From Pelecanus crispus (lineage: Eukaryota > Chordata > Aves > Pelecaniformes > Pelecanidae), in assembly GCF_030463565.1 (NCBI RefSeq), contig NC_134646.1:68341710-68405709 (forward strand): DNA of 64,000 bases, written 5' to 3'. Positions within the stretch are counted from its first letter, which is position 1. Every line of letters starts with the position of its first letter. Of this stretch, positions 60,051-64,000 are shown one piece after another. Below the pieces are notes generated by a model, which was not told the DNA's origin, did no database searches, and saw only the letters and a program-made list of their open reading frames with translations. The position numbers and the translations under genes are program-made.

Positions 60051-62341
60051 CACACCCCAATACAAACATCTTATTATGGCATATAGTCTATATTAAATTA
60101 CATGCAGAACTGCAAATTATATGAAAACCCGATTACAAAGAATAAAAATATGGCTGTTCACTACTTACAACACTTGGACAAAAACACCTCTAAACATTCC
60201 CAAGATTATTAATTCTAGCAGTATATCAGAGACTTTCTGAAAGTGACATATTGAGCCTGTCTTTCAAGCAGGGCTGGAGGTTTGCTGTCCCTAGTTAGAA
60301 TCACAGTAAAAGTTCAGTGGAAACCCCCCAAAATACCTAGAAAAAGGTAAATTAGGACTGGCATAATAGCAGCAAGCAATCTCACCATTGCTGTCAACTT
60401 TACTGAACTGGCATTGATTTTGATACAGGACACTAATTGGGCACAGACCTCTGAAATTTCTTGTGTGGCTAACAGCTTTATTGAGTAGTGTCTAAGCCTG
60501 CCCATTTTTTAAATTTTTCCACCCCCCTTCAAGGTACTTATAAAATACATGATTTCTTAGTTAAGAGTACATTGCATTTTAGTAGTCATAGGTTGATGGC
60601 CCTAATATCTTCTGAACTACACTGAAAGCTGAATCACCTCATGAAAAGCTCAGGGACACTTGAAAAGTCTTAATTCCCAAGTTGTAGCTGTGAATCCTGC
60701 ATAGAGACTGAGGGTCAAACTGGAAGTTTAAGTTTGAAACAGGCTTAGAGTTTTGAAAAATGTCCACTTCAAATCGTAAGATCCATGTTACACTACCAGG
60801 CCTACTGCAGCCAAATGGCTTGCAAACATCATCAGGTATTTTTGAAATTATGGTCAGACTTTGATATTACTACTCTGTAGAAAAGTGCATAGACTGAAAA
60901 AGAAGAGAAACAATGATTCAAAAACTCACGTCTTTAAAAGACAGGTCTTTTTGTGCTGTGACAGCATAAGAGGAAGGGAAGTTTCCCCTTGCATTTGCAA
61001 ATTGTATGCACTGTGAAATAAGTCAGAGTCATATCACTGGAGGGAGCTTTCAGTTAAACAGTCGGTTAGCAACTAGCCTAGGGAAGGAAACAGGAATCAA
61101 GGAAAGGACATGGTAAACATGGCGGTCCATGTAGTGAAATAATAATGTAAAAAACCCTATGAACAAAAAAGTCAGTTTTATGTAAAGTACAAAGTTCCAT
61201 TATAAAGAAAGAGTAGAATTCATGACAGACTTGCACGCAGGATCAGTAAAAAGAAAAACAAGAAAAATTCAAGATGGAATCCAAAATATGTACATCAGAT
61301 ACTGAATTTCTGAATGAAAATAAAAATACCAGAAGAACAAACCAAAATAATCCAAGTGTGCGGTCTTCATTTGTACTGTTAACAGATTTATATTCTGAAT
61401 GGAGCATTCCCATAACCAAAATATAACTGTTTGCAAGGAAGTTAATAGAGAAGGTAAGTAAAAATATGTGACATGGAATCTGAACCACTGAAGAATTGTT
61501 TCTGTAAAGCAACACCTCTTTTAGTGTAATGAATGTTATTCATGAATAATGTGTTATTCAGAATTTAACTGCGACAAGGTGAAGGGGAGAAAGTAATTTT
61601 GCTGAAATGAAAAGATAGTGATGGAAGTGAAACACTTCATTGAAGGAAATATCAGATTTACCAAGTTAGTCTCCTTAGCTTTACTGGAATGAAATGTTAG
61701 AGAGTTCCCTGATTTGGGAAGCATAACACAATGTTTTAAAAGCCATACTTCAAAAGAATGAAAAAAGATTGTGAAACAAATGTCAAGGAAGTTTAATACC
61801 AATGTGTGTGTACATACTTCTATTCATCTAATAATATTGTAATTGAGGCTTCTGTAAGAGCTTGGCTAAGTAATTATGTTTTTGAAAGATGGGAACATTT
61901 CTTTATGTAGGAAAATAAGCAACAGACTAGTTTGTTTAAAAATAAGCAGTGGATAAAGTGTCAAAAATCGTATGAAAAGCTTCCAAAGTTTAATTAGAAC
62001 CAGCAGTAACTCTCCTCATAAGACATCTTGCTTAATTATTCTAGGGAGTCTGAATTCTGGTATGGAGTAGCACTGCAACCAGCTAACCAGCTGAACTCTG
62101 TGTGGTCAGCACAGCCCAAATGAACACAACCATCCAAGGTCAAGACTGGAATATTTACAGAGATTTTGTAGCTACATATAGAGGATGATGCAGACTTAAA
62201 CAGCCAGGCAACTGTTCATAACTTAAATACTGATGCTGAATTGTGTGTAAACCTTGATTAACTAACCAAAGTTATAAGTTTGCTAGATTCACAGGTCAAT
62301 TTAGTTTTCCTCTGTGTATATTAATTTGCTCTTATGACTTA

Positions 62342-62470
62342 GAATCATAGAATCATAGAATCATTTAGGTTGGAAAAGACCTTTAAGATCATCCAGTCCA
62401 ACCATTAACCTACACTACCAAGTCCACACTAAACCAATCAAGGGTAGACTAGACTAGACTAAACTAGACT
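62342..62470 (-). mobile_element. CR1 LINE extreme 3' end
   Basis: gaatcatagaatcatagaat octamer tail at the left, then aggttggaaaagaccttta and accattaacctacactacca, matching the 3' end of the copy at 6742. It ends in a short run of gacta pentamers. Confidence 0.94.
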
Positions 62471-64000
62471 TGATGAGATTATAAATCACAGAAAAACTTA
62501 ACTCTGGATTTTCCAATATATAAAGACACATAGTACAACAAATAATGAGGAACAATGCAATGATGTGAAAAAGGATTTACATCATTGTTCTTTTGAATAG
62601 TTGGGCAATAAGTTCAAAACACAGTCAAATAAAGCAATGTCAGACACTATTTCTGAATGAATAGGAGAGCTCTAACACAAATGGACATGGGTTTCTGAAT
62701 ATAATAGTACATTGCTAATTACAGGCAAGCTTACTGAAGAAACAAGCTTACAATCACTAGTGTATTAGCAAAGCTGAATAAGATATTAGAATAAAATCTA
62801 CAGACAGAATGTGAAAGAAAGAATGGTCAGTTTTAATTATCAAAATCAGGTTTTTGCTAGAAGACTTATTCACTGTTCCAAAGCTAAAATAACAAATATA
62901 TATTACATACTTACTGGTAATTGCTAGAATAGCAGGATTTTATATGTGTACATATATGTCCATTCCAGCTTCTGAGCTTGGTTGCAATGTATTGTGAGTC
63001 AGCTTCTGCAGTATTCACGTTCTATCAATTAGGTATTATTATCTGAGCCTTTGACTGGAGGTCTCTGTTTACTTCTGCCTCAAATAGCCAATAGAGTGTA
63101 GGGGTGGTTGGAAAATGTCAGTGCCATTTAACAAACTATATATAGAAAAGTGGTGAATTTTTATGAAGTCTTGAGTTTGATGAACAGTAGACAACATAAA
63201 TTATTTAAAGTCTTGAGCTCACTACTCAGAAAAGACAAATAAAAATATCTACTGTATGAGGGACAACATTGCTTACAGCCCCAGTAGGATGCAGTTTATA
63301 ACCAGAAATCTGAACATTTTGTTGGAATTTAATTTTAAAGTCAAATTCTAGATCCGATTCATTGCTGGACTGTTCCTATCTTTCACCATTGCTTAACTCT
63401 GTTCATCTAGGCACCATGCTTGTGGATCTCAGTGTAAGAAGGGGTGGGCTTACTTAGTTTAATATTTCTAGTTGTTTTGCATATGCTGTTTGGCAACAAC
63501 AAAGAAATAGTAACTTTAAGGCAGGTAAGCTGTAAGACAATTAAGGAAAACAAAAGGATGGGTCATAGACCAGAATCAGTAACGGCACTGATCAGACTAG
63601 ACTAGTAGCAGGTAGCTCAGCTTGCCAAGGATATCATGTATATTCCCCCTTTATGAAAATACAGTGAAACTACTTTAATACTCAAGCTTTTAATATAAAG
63701 TAGTCATTTGACATATATTAAGCTAGATGAGAGAGAAAATTTTACAGTAAGTGATGAAAAGCAAAAGCAGCAAAGGTATCTATTCTAAGAAGCTGTAACA
63801 CTTATGTGTAGTTCTTACAAGAATGATGATTATGATCCTGATTTAATGAAATAATTAAAATTTTTATCAAGTTTGATATGACATGATTTGCATTTGATTA
63901 CTTGCATGCTTAAATTTTAGTCAGGTACTTATTTGATTACCACGTGAATTGAAAGTAGTAACTCAACTCCTTTATTGTAGTAGCAAGAAGGCCATGTAAT

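Larger units (their letters stand above)
57287..64000 (-). other. SLIT2 intron upstream of EGF4 (continues off the right edge)
   Basis: No exon was found here for the third EGF repeat, which must precede base 57286. The intron therefore exceeds 6.7 kb. It holds AATA-type repeats at 57415-57478, a TATG/TGCG-rich stretch near 59993-60050, and a CR1 tail at 62342-62470. I looked for miR-218-1, known from a SLIT2 intron, and did not see its mature sequence. Confidence 0.75.

Noticed and set aside
57287..64000. miR-218-1, known from a SLIT2 intron
   Set aside because: The mature sequence was not found on the minus strand; in other vertebrates it lies in an earlier intron, beyond this window.

Overview
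This is vertebrate nuclear DNA, almost certainly from a bird. It is AT-rich, with widely spaced short exons that have canonical splice sites. It carries CR1 LINE fragments ending in the CR1 octamer tail, avian-type endogenous retrovirus LTRs, and one SINE that joins a tRNA-Ile head to a CR1 tail. I know that SINE architecture as TguSINE1 of passerines, so a passerine is the best guess; this is inference from one element.

Two protein genes lie on the minus strand. From the right edge to about 33-34 kb is the 3' part of SLIT2. Eight exons (57286 down to 34739) encode about 500 residues: EGF-like repeats 4-6, the proteolytic cleavage site, the laminin-G domain, EGF-like repeats 7-9 and the C-terminal cystine knot, followed by a 3' UTR. 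The 57287-64000 interval is the start of a long upstream intron. From about 6.7 kb to the left edge is the 5' part of PACRGL: a CpG-island promoter, a probable first-exon donor, and two coding exons (3404-3247 and 1092-1025). The rest lies beyond base 1. As I recall it, the SLIT2-PACRGL order and shared orientation match the human locus.

Between the genes (about 7.4-33 kb) I see no convincing host coding gene. The interval holds one gag-only, decayed endogenous retrovirus with two LTRs (15762-19047), a CpG-rich patch near 9.2 kb, simple repeats, and stretches that may be regulatory. Solo LTRs of related type sit in a PACRGL intron (2640-3228) and in the laminin-G intron of SLIT2 (48112-48710 and 50329-50887). 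CR1 pieces lie at 6742, 39057, 46642, 56178 and 62342. The first of these appears to interrupt the PACRGL CpG island.

The observation most worth following is a 63-nt segment (49455-49393, minus) in the SLIT2 laminin-G intron. It has a strong acceptor and donor, no stop, and exactly the phase needed to add 21 codons to the laminin-G domain. A decayed second copy lies 1.7 kb downstream in the same intron. I see no undescribed multi-gene system; most of the window is ordinary avian intron and intergenic DNA.
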